A DNA stretch of 64,000 nucleotides from Litchfieldella xinjiangensis (GTDB taxonomy: Bacteria > Pseudomonadota > Gammaproteobacteria > Pseudomonadales > Halomonadaceae), in assembly GCF_000759345.1 (NCBI RefSeq), contig NZ_JPZL01000001.1, positions 62,001-126,000 of the forward strand, in the 5' to 3' direction. Under the pieces are notes generated by a model. The model was given only the letters and a program-made list of their open reading frames with translations, had not been told where the DNA came from and searched no databases. Shown here one piece after another: positions 45,966-54,338 of this stretch. A program made the position numbers and the translations under genes. How positions within the stretch are numbered: the stretch's first letter is position 1; every line of letters starts with the position of its first letter.

Positions 45966-47384
45966 ATGACCTCGACGTTGGTAGGGTTTGCCATTTTCGT
46001 GATCCACCTGCTTGGGGTGATTTCCGCCGTCCTCGCGCTCATGTCGAGCCGGACTTCCCAGGGGGCGATCGCCTGGATCATCTCTCTGGTCACCTTCCCC
46101 TATGCAGCGCTGCCGGCCTATTGGGTTTTCGGTCGGCCACGCTTCTATGGCTATGTTTCTGCGCGCGGTCAACGCGATACCGTGCTGCGGCGCGTGCTGG
46201 ATCGTCATCGCAGTCTGACCGAACCCTACCTGGCCACCACGTCGCGCGGGGACTCGCGGGCGATCGAGCAATTGGCCAAGATGCCGCTGACCAGCGGCAA
46301 TCGAGCCGAGCTCCTCGTCGACGGCGAGGATACGTTTGCCAGCTTGTTCGCGGGTATCGAATCCGCGCAAGAATATCTCCTCGTCCAGTTCTTCATCGTG
46401 CGAAACGATCGGTTGGGCCTGGAATTCAAGCAACGACTCGTGCATGCCGCCGACCGGGGTGTGCGCGTCTATTTCCTATACGACGAAGTTGGCTGTCATA
46501 ACCTCAATGACGGTTATCTCACTGACCTCATCGATGCGGGCGTTGAAGTGAATGCATTCAACTCATCTCGGGGTATTCGCCATCGCTTTCAGCTCAACTT
46601 TCGCAATCATCGCAAGATTATGGTCGTGGACGGCCAAGTCGGCTGGCTGGGCGGCTTCAATGTCGGAGTGGAATACCTGGGCGAGGATCCACGTCATGGG
46701 CCCTGGCGCGATACACACTTGAAGCTGACGGGCCCGAGTGCACTCGGCCTCCAGGAAGCTTTCTGGGAAGACTGGCACTGGGCCACTGGCGATGTGCTCA
46801 GCTTGACTTGGACACCCATGGCTCCGTGTGTCGAATGCCAGAATGTGGTGATCGTTCCCTCTGGCCCCGCCGATCAGCAGGAGACGGCCAGCCTGCTGGT
46901 ACAGCAATCCATTCACAACGCTCGGGAGCGTTTTTGGGTGACCAGTCCCTATTTCGTTCCCGACCAGGGCGTTCAGGACTCCTTGCGCCTAGCTGCCCTG
47001 CGGGGTGTGGATGTACGTGTCATGATCCCCGAGCGCCCGGACCATCTGCTGGTATTCCTGTCCGCCTTTGCCTTCCTGCCTGACATGGTGCGGGCCGGGG
47101 TCAAGGTCTATCGCTACCAGCCGGGGTTCCTGCACCAGAAAGTGATGCTGATCGATGACCATAGTGCGACCGTGGGTACAGTGAACCTCGACAACCGCTC
47201 GTTCCGGCTGAATTTCGAGGTAACGGCCTTCGTGCCCGATATCGATTTCGCAGCGGATGTACAGCACATGCTGGAACGTGACTTTGCCTCGTGCCGTGAG
47301 GTCAGCTACCGAGAACTCAAAGAGCGCCCCCTTTGGAAGAAACTGGTTTCGCGCGCCGCTTACCTTCTCTCGCCCGTTCAATGA
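45966..47384 (+). CDS. Cardiolipin synthase
   Basis: A 472-residue phospholipase-D-type enzyme that joins two phosphatidylglycerols into cardiolipin. Two N-terminal membrane helices (about 5-27 and 35-55) are followed by two PLD domains with HKD motifs: NHRKIMVVDGQVGWLGGFN and HQKVMLIDDHSATVGTVN. The ClsA-type layout and length are normal. GGGAG precedes the ATG. It follows fumarase after a hairpin-bearing gap. Cardiolipin level is a known part of osmotic adaptation. Confidence 0.94.
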   Translation: MTSTLVGFAIFVIHLLGVISAVLALMSSRTSQGAIAWIISLVTFPYAALPAYWVFGRPRFYGYVSARGQRDTVLRRVLDRHRSLTEPYLATTSRGDSRAIEQLAKMPLTSGNRAELLVDGEDTFASLFAGIESAQEYLLVQFFIVRNDRLGLEFKQRLVHAADRGVRVYFLYDEVGCHNLNDGYLTDLIDAGVEVNAFNSSRGIRHRFQLNFRNHRKIMVVDGQVGWLGGFNVGVEYLGEDPRHGPWRDTHLKLTGPSALGLQEAFWEDWHWATGDVLSLTWTPMAPCVECQNVVIVPSGPADQQETASLLVQQSIHNARERFWVTSPYFVPDQGVQDSLRLAALRGVDVRVMIPERPDHLLVFLSAFAFLPDMVRAGVKVYRYQPGFLHQKVMLIDDHSATVGTVNLDNRSFRLNFEVTAFVPDIDFAADVQHMLERDFASCREVSYRELKERPLWKKLVSRAAYLLSPVQ

Positions 47385-47485
47385 GGCGTAGCGACAGTCG
47401 ATTGCAGCAGTTCGACATGCCCATGGTCGTTTAGCGCGCCCTTACGTAAACTAAGTGTCTTTCCCGACACCCCATCGGAGTTGCG

Positions 47486-48403
47486 GTGAACCTCGAGACC
47501 AAGTGGCTGGAAGATTTCGTTGCGCTGGCCAATACCCGTAGTTTTTCCGCGTCGGCGCGTCAGCGTCATGTCACGCAACCCGCCTTCAGCCGTCGTATAC
47601 GCTCGCTTGAGCAGGCCGTGGGCGTGACGCTCGTCGATCGCTCGACGACCCCGATTGGCCTGACACCCGAAGGTCAATTGTTCCTCGTCACTGCGCGCAA
47701 TCTCGTCGAGCAATTGAATGAGTGTCTGGGGCATCTGCGGGGCCTGACCATGGCCAACGAGGCTCTGGACATCGTTGCCGCCCATTCACTGGCGCTGGCC
47801 TTTTATCCCCGATGGATATCGAGGCTGCAGAAAGGGCTGGGCGAGTTGCCGACACGTTTGGTTGCCATGAATGTCGGGGACGCCATCCATGTGTTGAGAG
47901 AAGGCAACTGCGACCTGATGCTTGGCTACTACGATCCCTATGCCAGCATGCAGCTCGATGCCGAGGTGTTTCCGTCTTTTTCCATTGGCCAGGTCAAGAT
48001 GATCCCGGTGTGTCAGCCTGACGAGGATGGTAAGCCGCGCTTTCCTCTCGACGGTGATGCACCGATCCCCTATCTGGCTTACACGCAGGGCGCCTTCCTG
48101 GGGAGGAGTGTGCGCATGCTGCTCAAGAACGATCCGGTTCGCTTGCGTTTGCGCACCGTATACGAAACTGCCATGGCGGAAGGGCTCAAGGGCATGATGA
48201 TGCAGGGGGTGGGGATGGCCTGGATCCCCGATTTCTGCATTAGAGAAGAGCTGGCTAGTGGTCGGCTGGTGAGGGCGGCTGACAGCGCCTGGGATGTCCC
48301 GCTCGAGATCCGGCTGTACCGCTGTTCCTTGGTGCATAAACCCGGGGTCGAGCGCCTGTGGCGCCAGATGATGAAGTTACCCCGTGATTTCCTGCACGCG
48401 TGA
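47486..48403 (+). CDS. HypT-like LysR regulator (hypochlorite response type)
   Basis: A 305-residue LysR-type regulator. The N-terminus NLETKWLEDFVALANTRSFS, the helix-turn-helix RHVTQPAFSRRIRSLEQ and the later blocks AAHSLALAFYP, YTQGAFLGR and GMAWIPDFCIREEL closely follow E. coli HypT (YjiE), which is activated by methionine oxidation under HOCl stress. Several methionines lie in the sensor domain (GLKGMMMQGVGM). The start is a GTG with GGAG five bases upstream. It is separate from the neighbouring cls and nadM genes. Confidence 0.82.
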   Translation: MNLETKWLEDFVALANTRSFSASARQRHVTQPAFSRRIRSLEQAVGVTLVDRSTTPIGLTPEGQLFLVTARNLVEQLNECLGHLRGLTMANEALDIVAAHSLALAFYPRWISRLQKGLGELPTRLVAMNVGDAIHVLREGNCDLMLGYYDPYASMQLDAEVFPSFSIGQVKMIPVCQPDEDGKPRFPLDGDAPIPYLAYTQGAFLGRSVRMLLKNDPVRLRLRTVYETAMAEGLKGMMMQGVGMAWIPDFCIREELASGRLVRAADSAWDVPLEIRLYRCSLVHKPGVERLWRQMMKLPRDFLHA

Positions 48404-48451
48404 GCAGATCGACTGCGTAAGTGCTACGCCCGAGGGGGCCGCTACGCCCAA

Positions 48452-49555
48452 CTAGCCGCTGATGAAATCCGTCGGCAGCCCCAGGAAATTCTGAAGTATG
48501 AAAAAGTGATCCTCGAAAAGCGTTTCAGGTTCGAGGTCGGCCAGGGCGACCCAACGCGCTGTGTCTCCGCCCTTGGCCGGTTTGATCTCAGGAAGTCGCT
48601 GCTCGGGACGCAAGGCAAAATAGAAAGCTTCCGCCAGGGTGCGTCCTCGCCAGCTGCGATGGGGCTCGTCGAATAAACGCTGGCCTTTGAGTGATCCTTT
48701 CAGGACCGGTTCGGGCACCTTGAGTCGGACTCGCTCGCGCAACTCCCTGAGGCAGGCATCCATGAGACGTTCATGAGGATGGATGAACCCGCCTGGTAAT
48801 GCCAAAAGCCCCTTGCCGGGAGCCGCCTTACGCTTGACCAGCAGCACATGGCCCGACTGGACGACGACGGCGTTGACCGTGACGAAGATAGGGGGATATG
48901 GCGCGTTTGCCCAAGCCTGTCGGTATTGCTGAAGGAGTGCCTGCTCTTCGATGAGCTGCTTCCAGGCATCGTTTCGCTGCACGAACAGGTGCAACGCTTC
49001 GTGGATACAGGCGGGCAGGTCGTGAGCGGCATCCTTCGAAAGATAATCGCTTGTCGAGGTTGGGGAACATAGCAGCCGTTCACGTATCTGGCTGGCGGAA
49101 ATCCCTTCGACCAGCGGGACGCTGACGGACTCCCATTGGGGAAAAAGGCTGAGATAATAGCTGGATTGCCCGCGGCTGGCTCCGATCAGGCCGATGCGAG
49201 GCAAGCGTCCATGGCGGGGGGTTGCGATATCTCGAACCTTGCGCTGAACATCGCGGACCCAAACGTCGTTATTGTAAAGCGCGTCGAGTAGAGGCTCGAC
49301 CTCAAGACGGGCGTTCTCGTCTGCGTTAAAGCAGCTTCGGATCATTTCGCTTCGCTCGAGGAAACTCCAAGGGTTCCTCACGGAACGTGCCTGCCAGGCT
49401 GAGCCCACCAGAACAATCACTTGTCGGGCGCGCTTCAACGCTTCGTGGATGACCGCAAGATGCCCCAGGTGAGGAGGCTGAAACCGGCCGATGAAGACCA
49501 GACAATCGAAATCGGGATGGCGCTCGTGATGATAGGGCTCGGGCTGAGTTGCCAT
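48452..49555 (-). CDS. Bifunctional NMN adenylyltransferase / Nudix hydrolase (NadM-Nudix)
   Basis: A 367-residue fusion. The N-terminal nucleotidylyltransferase (about 15-185) has FIGRFQPPHLGHL with the HxGH site and EGISASQIRERL as the second signature, and should make NAD from NMN. The C-terminal Nudix domain (about 220-360) has GGFIHPHERLMDACLRELRERV. Compared with the consensus REUxEExGU the second glutamate and the glycine are arginines, so hydrolysis may be altered. GGAA precedes the ATG. It is divergent from the YihY gene. Confidence 0.9.
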   Translation of the reverse strand: MATQPEPYHHERHPDFDCLVFIGRFQPPHLGHLAVIHEALKRARQVIVLVGSAWQARSVRNPWSFLERSEMIRSCFNADENARLEVEPLLDALYNNDVWVRDVQRKVRDIATPRHGRLPRIGLIGASRGQSSYYLSLFPQWESVSVPLVEGISASQIRERLLCSPTSTSDYLSKDAAHDLPACIHEALHLFVQRNDAWKQLIEEQALLQQYRQAWANAPYPPIFVTVNAVVVQSGHVLLVKRKAAPGKGLLALPGGFIHPHERLMDACLRELRERVRLKVPEPVLKGSLKGQRLFDEPHRSWRGRTLAEAFYFALRPEQRLPEIKPAKGGDTARWVALADLEPETLFEDHFFILQNFLGLPTDFISG

Positions 49556-49710
49556 GTGGTTCCCGGCTTGGCTATGGGTGGGCTAGGTCATTATCGGCGT
49601 CTCCCTGCGCTGCTGCAATGCGACAGAGCGTTGGATAAGGCCTTGATTGACTGCGACTCTCCTTATTGTTGCGTATCCTGTAGAGGGTAAAACGAAAATA
49701 AGGAGTCAGC

Positions 49711-50619
49711 GTGTACAAGGGAAGGGTCATTTTCTGGTGGCATGTCGTCAGGGATGCCGTGAACCTCTGGTTGGAGCGCAATGCCTTCAGCTATGCCGGC
49801 TCGCTGGCATTTTATACGTTGTTTTCCCTGGCCCCGGTGGTGATTATCGCTGTGACGGTGATCGGGGTGGTCCTGGGCGAGGATGCAGCCCAAGGCCAGA
49901 TCGTCGCTCAATTGCAAGATACGTTGGGTACCGAAGCGGCTACCGCCATTGAGCAGGCAGTCGCCCAGTCACGTATCGAGGAATCGGGACTATTCCCTAC
50001 CGTCATGGGGGTGGCGGCACTCTTGATCGGTGCGACGACGGTATTCGCCCAGATGCAGTTTTCGCTCAACATGTTGTGGGGTGTGACAGCCAAGCCATCG
50101 GGCAACACCTTCATTCAGTTCCTTCGAAACCGCGCACTGTCCCTGGCCGTCGTGTTTGCCATCGGTTTCATCATGATGGTGTCCCTGGCGTTTGGCATTG
50201 TTCTGCGCGCCTTGCTCGAGGTGGCCGATGATATCCTGCCAGGCACCGGGATCCTGCTCAGTCTCGCCGAATCGCTGATTTCGTTAGCGGTGATCGTGGC
50301 GCTGTTCGCGGCCATCTTCAAGATATTGCCCGATGTCGTATTGCGTTGGCGCGATGTGTTGCTTGGCGCCATCGTCACCGCGGTATTGTTCGCGCTGGGG
50401 CGCAACGCGATAGCCGCTTATCTGGCCTATACCGCAACCGCCTCAACCTATGGGGCCGCCGGGTCCGTCGTGCTTATCCTGTTGTGGGTCTATTACTCTT
50501 CGTTGATCCTGTTATTGGGTGCGGCCTTCACCAAGTGCCACTTGCAGGCCAGGGGGCGGCCCATCATTCCGCGCAACGCGGCGGTATTGGTCAAGCGAGA
50601 GCTGCTGACAGAGCAATGA
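49711..50619 (+). CDS. YihY/BrkB family membrane protein
   Basis: A 302-residue inner-membrane protein with about six helices. The N-terminal AFSYAGSLAFYTLFSLAPVV and the later TYGAAGSVVLILLWVYYSSLILLLGAAFTK region (about 240-270) are diagnostic of the YihY/virulence factor BrkB family. Its function is not settled; early claims of RNase BN activity were not upheld. The start is a GTG at 49711 with AAGGAG five bases upstream. Acylphosphatase follows after about 30 bases and may share its transcript. Confidence 0.9.
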   Translation: MYKGRVIFWWHVVRDAVNLWLERNAFSYAGSLAFYTLFSLAPVVIIAVTVIGVVLGEDAAQGQIVAQLQDTLGTEAATAIEQAVAQSRIEESGLFPTVMGVAALLIGATTVFAQMQFSLNMLWGVTAKPSGNTFIQFLRNRALSLAVVFAIGFIMMVSLAFGIVLRALLEVADDILPGTGILLSLAESLISLAVIVALFAAIFKILPDVVLRWRDVLLGAIVTAVLFALGRNAIAAYLAYTATASTYGAAGSVVLILLWVYYSSLILLLGAAFTKCHLQARGRPIIPRNAAVLVKRELLTEQ

Positions 50620-50652
50620 ATGAAGTGGAGCCTAGAAGCGAAGGAGAGTTCA

Positions 50653-50925
50653 ATGGCAACGTGTTGCGTCAAGGCAGTAGTGAGTGGAAAGGTACAAGGT
50701 GTCTCGTTCCGGAAGGCGACTCAGGACCAGGCCCTACAGGCCAAGGTAACGGGGTATGCCAAGAATCTTCCCGACGGCCGGGTTGAAGTCATGCTTTGCG
50801 GTGAGGGAACCCAGGTGAATCGGGTCGCCCAGTGGCTATGGCAGGGGCCGCCCGAGGCGCGGGTGACCCATGTCGAACTGGAAGGCGTCGACTGTCATGA
50901 ACACGACGCCTTCGTAACCTGCTGA
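50653..50925 (+). CDS. Acylphosphatase
   Basis: A 90-residue enzyme that hydrolyses acyl phosphates such as 1,3-bisphosphoglycerate or acetyl phosphate. The catalytic arginine is Arg20 in GKVQGVSFRKAT, and the water-binding asparagine is Asn38 in GYAKNLPDGRVEV. Two cysteines follow the initiator region (ATCC), which is unusual but outside the active site. The ATG at 50653 has GGAGAG upstream. It converges on the nucleoside hydrolase gene with only six bases between. Confidence 0.93.
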   Translation: MATCCVKAVVSGKVQGVSFRKATQDQALQAKVTGYAKNLPDGRVEVMLCGEGTQVNRVAQWLWQGPPEARVTHVELEGVDCHEHDAFVTC

Positions 50926-50931
50926 CAGCGA

Positions 50932-51873
50932 TTATTTAAGGGTATCGACGATCCACTCGACGATGGCTCCGCCGTCCGCACCGGTACACACCTCGACCGT
51001 CGGTGTGCGATTCCAGCGAGAATCGATGAACGGGCGGCCGGCGGGTGCGAATACCGTCTGGCCTTCGGCGTCACCATCGGTGACCACGGTCAAGTGGCCC
51101 TTGGTGGTGGTGAAGAGTTCCGGCTTGATGAGCCAGGCAAGGGCGCAACTGTCGTGCGGACAGCACCCGTCGATGCCCAGAGCACCCCGATAGAACTCGG
51201 CGTAAAAGGCATAGCTTCCCGCGAGCACCTTGCCCAATTCGCCCTGTCCCGCTGCGATGGCTTCCATATGATCAGGGTTCAGTACGCATCGATGCGTGGC
51301 GTCCAGGCCGACCATGGTCAAGGGCCAGCCAGCCGTCAGCACGCGTGATGCGGCATGGGGGTCATTAAAGATATTGGCTTCAGCCACCGGCGTTACATTG
51401 CCGCCTTCCTTGATCGACCCTCCCATGATCACGACGTGCTTTACCTTGTCGATGATGCCTGGATCGAGCTGTAGGGCGGCTGCCAGGTTACCCAAGGGTC
51501 CGACGGCAACCAGTGTGACCTCACCGGGACGCGCATTCACCGTATCGACAATGAACTCGGCCGCGCTTTGCGACACGGCCTTGCCGGAGACGGGCGGCAG
51601 TTCGATATTGCCTAGCCCATTGTCACCATGGATGAAGGCCGGCGCCGGATACTTGGTCTTTGCAAGCGGTGCTGCAGCACCTTGAGCCACTGGAATCGAC
51701 TGACCGGCAAGCTCGCTGAGCAACAAGGCATTATGCGTGGCTGTCTCGATGTTGACGTTGCCATAGGTTGTCGTCAGGCCCAGCAATTCGATATCGGGGT
51801 GCCTCAGGGCGATGGCGATGGCCTGGGCGTCGTCCACGCCGGGGTCAGTGTCGAAGATGATCGGGTAGGGCAC
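50932..51873 (-). CDS. Nucleoside hydrolase (inosine-uridine preferring type)
   Basis: A 313-residue Ca2+-dependent N-ribohydrolase that splits ribonucleosides into base and ribose. The metal-binding N-terminus DTDPGVDDAQA is intact, with TYGNVN, VAVGPLGNLA, HVVIMGGSI, EANIFNDPHAA and the late CCPHDSCALAWL following the family. The start is a GTG with AAAAGGA eight bases upstream. It is the last of three co-oriented genes with ribokinase and a hydroxyacid dehydrogenase, so ribose released here is phosphorylated by the next enzyme. Confidence 0.93.
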   Translation of the reverse strand: MPYPIIFDTDPGVDDAQAIAIALRHPDIELLGLTTTYGNVNIETATHNALLLSELAGQSIPVAQGAAAPLAKTKYPAPAFIHGDNGLGNIELPPVSGKAVSQSAAEFIVDTVNARPGEVTLVAVGPLGNLAAALQLDPGIIDKVKHVVIMGGSIKEGGNVTPVAEANIFNDPHAASRVLTAGWPLTMVGLDATHRCVLNPDHMEAIAAGQGELGKVLAGSYAFYAEFYRGALGIDGCCPHDSCALAWLIKPELFTTTKGHLTVVTDGDAEGQTVFAPAGRPFIDSRWNRTPTVEVCTGADGGAIVEWIVDTLK

Positions 51874-51900
51874 GTCGTTGGTCCTTTTCGTGGGGTCGGG

Positions 51901-52821
51901 TTACTGCGTGGTCAAGGTCAGGCTGGGCCATTCGCGTCGAGTCGCCTCGACATCGCCGGTCACAGGAATGCTCGGGGCGGCACCGGCACGTTGAACGCAC
52001 AAGGCTGCCGCCGCGCTGGCGCGTCGCAGGCACGTCTCGATGTCGTCCCCCTTCTGGCGTGCGGCGAGAAAATAACCAATGAATGTATCGCCGGCGGCCG
52101 TGGTGTCCACGGCCTGGACGCGATGCGCCGTCAAATGCAATCGTTGGCTGGAGGATTGATAGCACACGCCGTCGCCGCCCAACGTAAGAACGATCTCAAG
52201 GTCAGGAAAGCGTTTGGCCAGTCGGTCGAGGACTTCGTCGCGCGGCGTTGTGTCATCGGCGCGAGCCAACGCCGTTGCCTCGCCTCGGTTGATGAACAGC
52301 AAGCGGCAACTCTCGAGGGGTAAATCGCTGACGTCATCGGTCATCGGCGCTGGGTTGAATGCGATGCGCAGATCCCGCTCACTGGCCTTGGCCATGAGTT
52401 TATCGAGTCCATTGCATTCATTCTGCAGCAAGAGCCAGTCACCCGGGTTGGCCTGTTCGATCAACGTCTCGATACGCTCCTTGCTGAAGCCATGGTTGGC
52501 CCCGGGGAAGAGGATGATGGCGTTTTCACCCTGATCATCGACCTGGATCAGGGCATGGCCGCTCGGGTGATCGATGAGCTCTACTTCCGCCGTGTTCACC
52601 CCGGCTGCTGACAGGGTGTCGAGGACCCAGCGATCGCCATGACCTAGACGCCCCCAGTGGGTAATACGTCCGCCGGCACGCGCAATCGCCAACGACTGAT
52701 TGGCACCCTTGCCACCCAGCACCTGGCGATAATGGGTGCTGCCCAGCGTTTCGCCCGGACGCACGAAGTGGGGCACTCGATAAAGATGGTCGATATTGAT
52801 CGAACCAAAATTGTAAATCAT
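51901..52821 (-). CDS. rbsK: Ribokinase
   Basis: A 306-residue PfkB-family kinase that phosphorylates ribose to ribose 5-phosphate. Conserved signature 1 is LGGKGANQSLAIARAGG near residue 38. The catalytic aspartate lies in DTTAAGDTFIGYFLAA near residue 250. NFGSINIDHLYRV at the start is also typical. AGGAG precedes the ATG. It sits 27 bases upstream of the nucleoside hydrolase gene, so the pair makes a nucleoside salvage route. Confidence 0.93.
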   Translation of the reverse strand: MIYNFGSINIDHLYRVPHFVRPGETLGSTHYRQVLGGKGANQSLAIARAGGRITHWGRLGHGDRWVLDTLSAAGVNTAEVELIDHPSGHALIQVDDQGENAIILFPGANHGFSKERIETLIEQANPGDWLLLQNECNGLDKLMAKASERDLRIAFNPAPMTDDVSDLPLESCRLLFINRGEATALARADDTTPRDEVLDRLAKRFPDLEIVLTLGGDGVCYQSSSQRLHLTAHRVQAVDTTAAGDTFIGYFLAARQKGDDIETCLRRASAAAALCVQRAGAAPSIPVTGDVEATRREWPSLTLTTQ

Positions 52822-52846
52822 GGCTGCTCCTGTCGCCGCGGCAATG

Positions 52847-53788
52847 TCATGCTTGCGAGTCGCGCCAGCGGCGCAGGTTGTCCACCGTCAGCTTGACCAC
52901 GTTGGCGCGAGCTTCGGGGCTGATCCACGCATTGTGCGGCGTGGTTATCAGATTGAGGGGGTCGGCAAGCGCGGACAGCAGTGGGTGACCCTCCCTCGGG
53001 GGCTCCTTGGGCAGCGTATCGACACCCAGCCCGCCAAGCTGGCCCTGGCGAAGGCTAACGAGTGCGGCTTCCTCGTCGATGACACCCCCTCGGGCACAAT
53101 TGATAAGAAGCGCGCCTGGCTTCATGCGTGCGAGCATGTCGCTATCGATGAGGTGGCGCGTGTCTTCGGTAAGTGGACAATGCAGGCTGATGACATCGGC
53201 TTGGAGGGCCAGCTCGGACAACGACGGGCGCCGGTCGTTTGCTTCGTTGCCCGGCCTGGCACTGAATGTGACCTTCATGCCGAATGCTTCCGCCAGGGAG
53301 GCGACGCGTCGACCCAATTCACCCTGTCCCACGATGACAAGGTGCTTGTCAGCCAACTGCAGGGTACGGTGACCCAACAGGCAGAAAAAGGCGCTGTCAT
53401 TCCATTTTCCGGCGGCAACGTCACGCTGGTAAAGCGGTAACCGATTGGCTAGTGCCAGCATCAGCATCAATGTGTGCTGTGCCACACTCTGGGTGCCGTA
53501 GGCCGTCACATTGCGTACGGCAACGCCGTTTCGTTCGGCGGCCTGCATGTCGATATTGTTGGTGCCGGTCGCCAATACGCAGATCAGCTCGAGATCGGGC
53601 AGGGCATCGAGCAGCTCCGCATCGAGCACGACCTTGTTGACGATGGCGACCTGGGCACCGCGCAGACGTTCCAATCGATCCTCGGGCGCAGTGGTGGGAT
53701 GAACAGCGAGATCATCGACCTCCTTGCGCAGCGGCGAGAGATCGATATCGTCGCCAAGCGTGGCACTATCGAGTATCACGGCTTTCAT
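52847..53788 (-). CDS. D-2-hydroxyacid dehydrogenase
   Basis: A 313-residue NAD(P)-dependent dehydrogenase of the glycerate/hydroxypyruvate reductase type. The nucleotide-binding motif is VIVGQGELGRRVA. Catalytic arginine is in INCARGGVIDE, glutamate in the PKEPPREGHPL segment, and histidine in TTPHNAW. NVTAYGTQSVAQHTLML is close to glycerate dehydrogenase HprA. I take the ATG at 53788 because AAGGA lies nine bases upstream. It heads the operon with ribokinase and nucleoside hydrolase; its metabolic link to them is unclear. Confidence 0.9.
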   Translation of the reverse strand: MKAVILDSATLGDDIDLSPLRKEVDDLAVHPTTAPEDRLERLRGAQVAIVNKVVLDAELLDALPDLELICVLATGTNNIDMQAAERNGVAVRNVTAYGTQSVAQHTLMLMLALANRLPLYQRDVAAGKWNDSAFFCLLGHRTLQLADKHLVIVGQGELGRRVASLAEAFGMKVTFSARPGNEANDRRPSLSELALQADVISLHCPLTEDTRHLIDSDMLARMKPGALLINCARGGVIDEEAALVSLRQGQLGGLGVDTLPKEPPREGHPLLSALADPLNLITTPHNAWISPEARANVVKLTVDNLRRWRDSQA

Positions 53789-53857
53789 GGAGTGGGTTCC
53801 TTTTTCTTTACTTGGCAATAGGCCGTGTCAACTTGCCCGCCAGGGGGCGCAACACGC

Positions 53858-53863
53858 TATAAT
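53858..53863 (+). promoter_or_regulatory. -10 box of the fmdB-aspS promoter
   Basis: A perfect TATAAT 127 bases before the FmdB-type gene. The best -35 candidate, TTGCCC, is 19 bases upstream, a longer spacing than the optimum. Confidence 0.55.
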
Positions 53864-53989
53864 AACCGGCTTTCGAGCCTAGCTTGGAAACTATGACGAG
53901 CGGCCACATATTGCCAGTTGCCGTCAGTGTCCACGCGAAATCCAATCTCGCGTTTCTGCAGGCGCTTTCGTATCCAAGGGATGAAAACC

Positions 53990-54262
53990 ATGCCGATCTA
54001 TGAATATGAGTGCAAGGCCTGTGGCCATCGTCTGGAAAAAATCCAAAAGATCAGCGCACAACCGCTGACCGATTGTCCGAATTGCCACGCTTCCGAGCTA
54101 TCACGCCTGATTTCCGCCGCCGGGTTCCGGCTGGCCGGGGGCGGCTGGTATGAAACCGATTTCAAGTCGGGGAGCAAGAAGAATCTCGCCGGCGACGGTG
54201 GCAGTGACAGCAAGGCCTCAGCCAAGCCAGCCGCCAGCTCGGAGAGCGGCTCCGCGGCGTGA
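53990..54262 (+). CDS. FmdB family zinc ribbon protein
   Basis: A 90-residue protein of the FmdB/CxxC_CxxC_SSSS family. Four cysteines (8, 11, 29, 32) form a zinc ribbon after the usual MPIYEYEC start, followed by a Ser/Ala/Lys-rich tail. The function is unknown, but the gene is very often next to aspS, as here. A purine-rich AAGGG lies upstream of the ATG. The 76-base gap to aspS contains an 11-pair hairpin. Confidence 0.9.
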   Translation: MPIYEYECKACGHRLEKIQKISAQPLTDCPNCHASELSRLISAAGFRLAGGGWYETDFKSGSKKNLAGDGGSDSKASAKPAASSESGSAA

Positions 54263-54265
54263 TGC

Positions 54266-54300
54266 CATGCCGCTGGCTGGCTTTGTGCCCCAGCGGCATG
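54266..54300 (+). repeat. Hairpin between the fmdB-like gene and aspS
   Basis: Eleven-base arms (54266-54276 and 54290-54300) with a 13-base loop. It may partially terminate or shape the aspS leader; no T tract follows. Confidence 0.55.
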
Positions 54301-54338
54301 TAACGAATTTTCCCTAACGCAACAGAACAGGATTTGAC

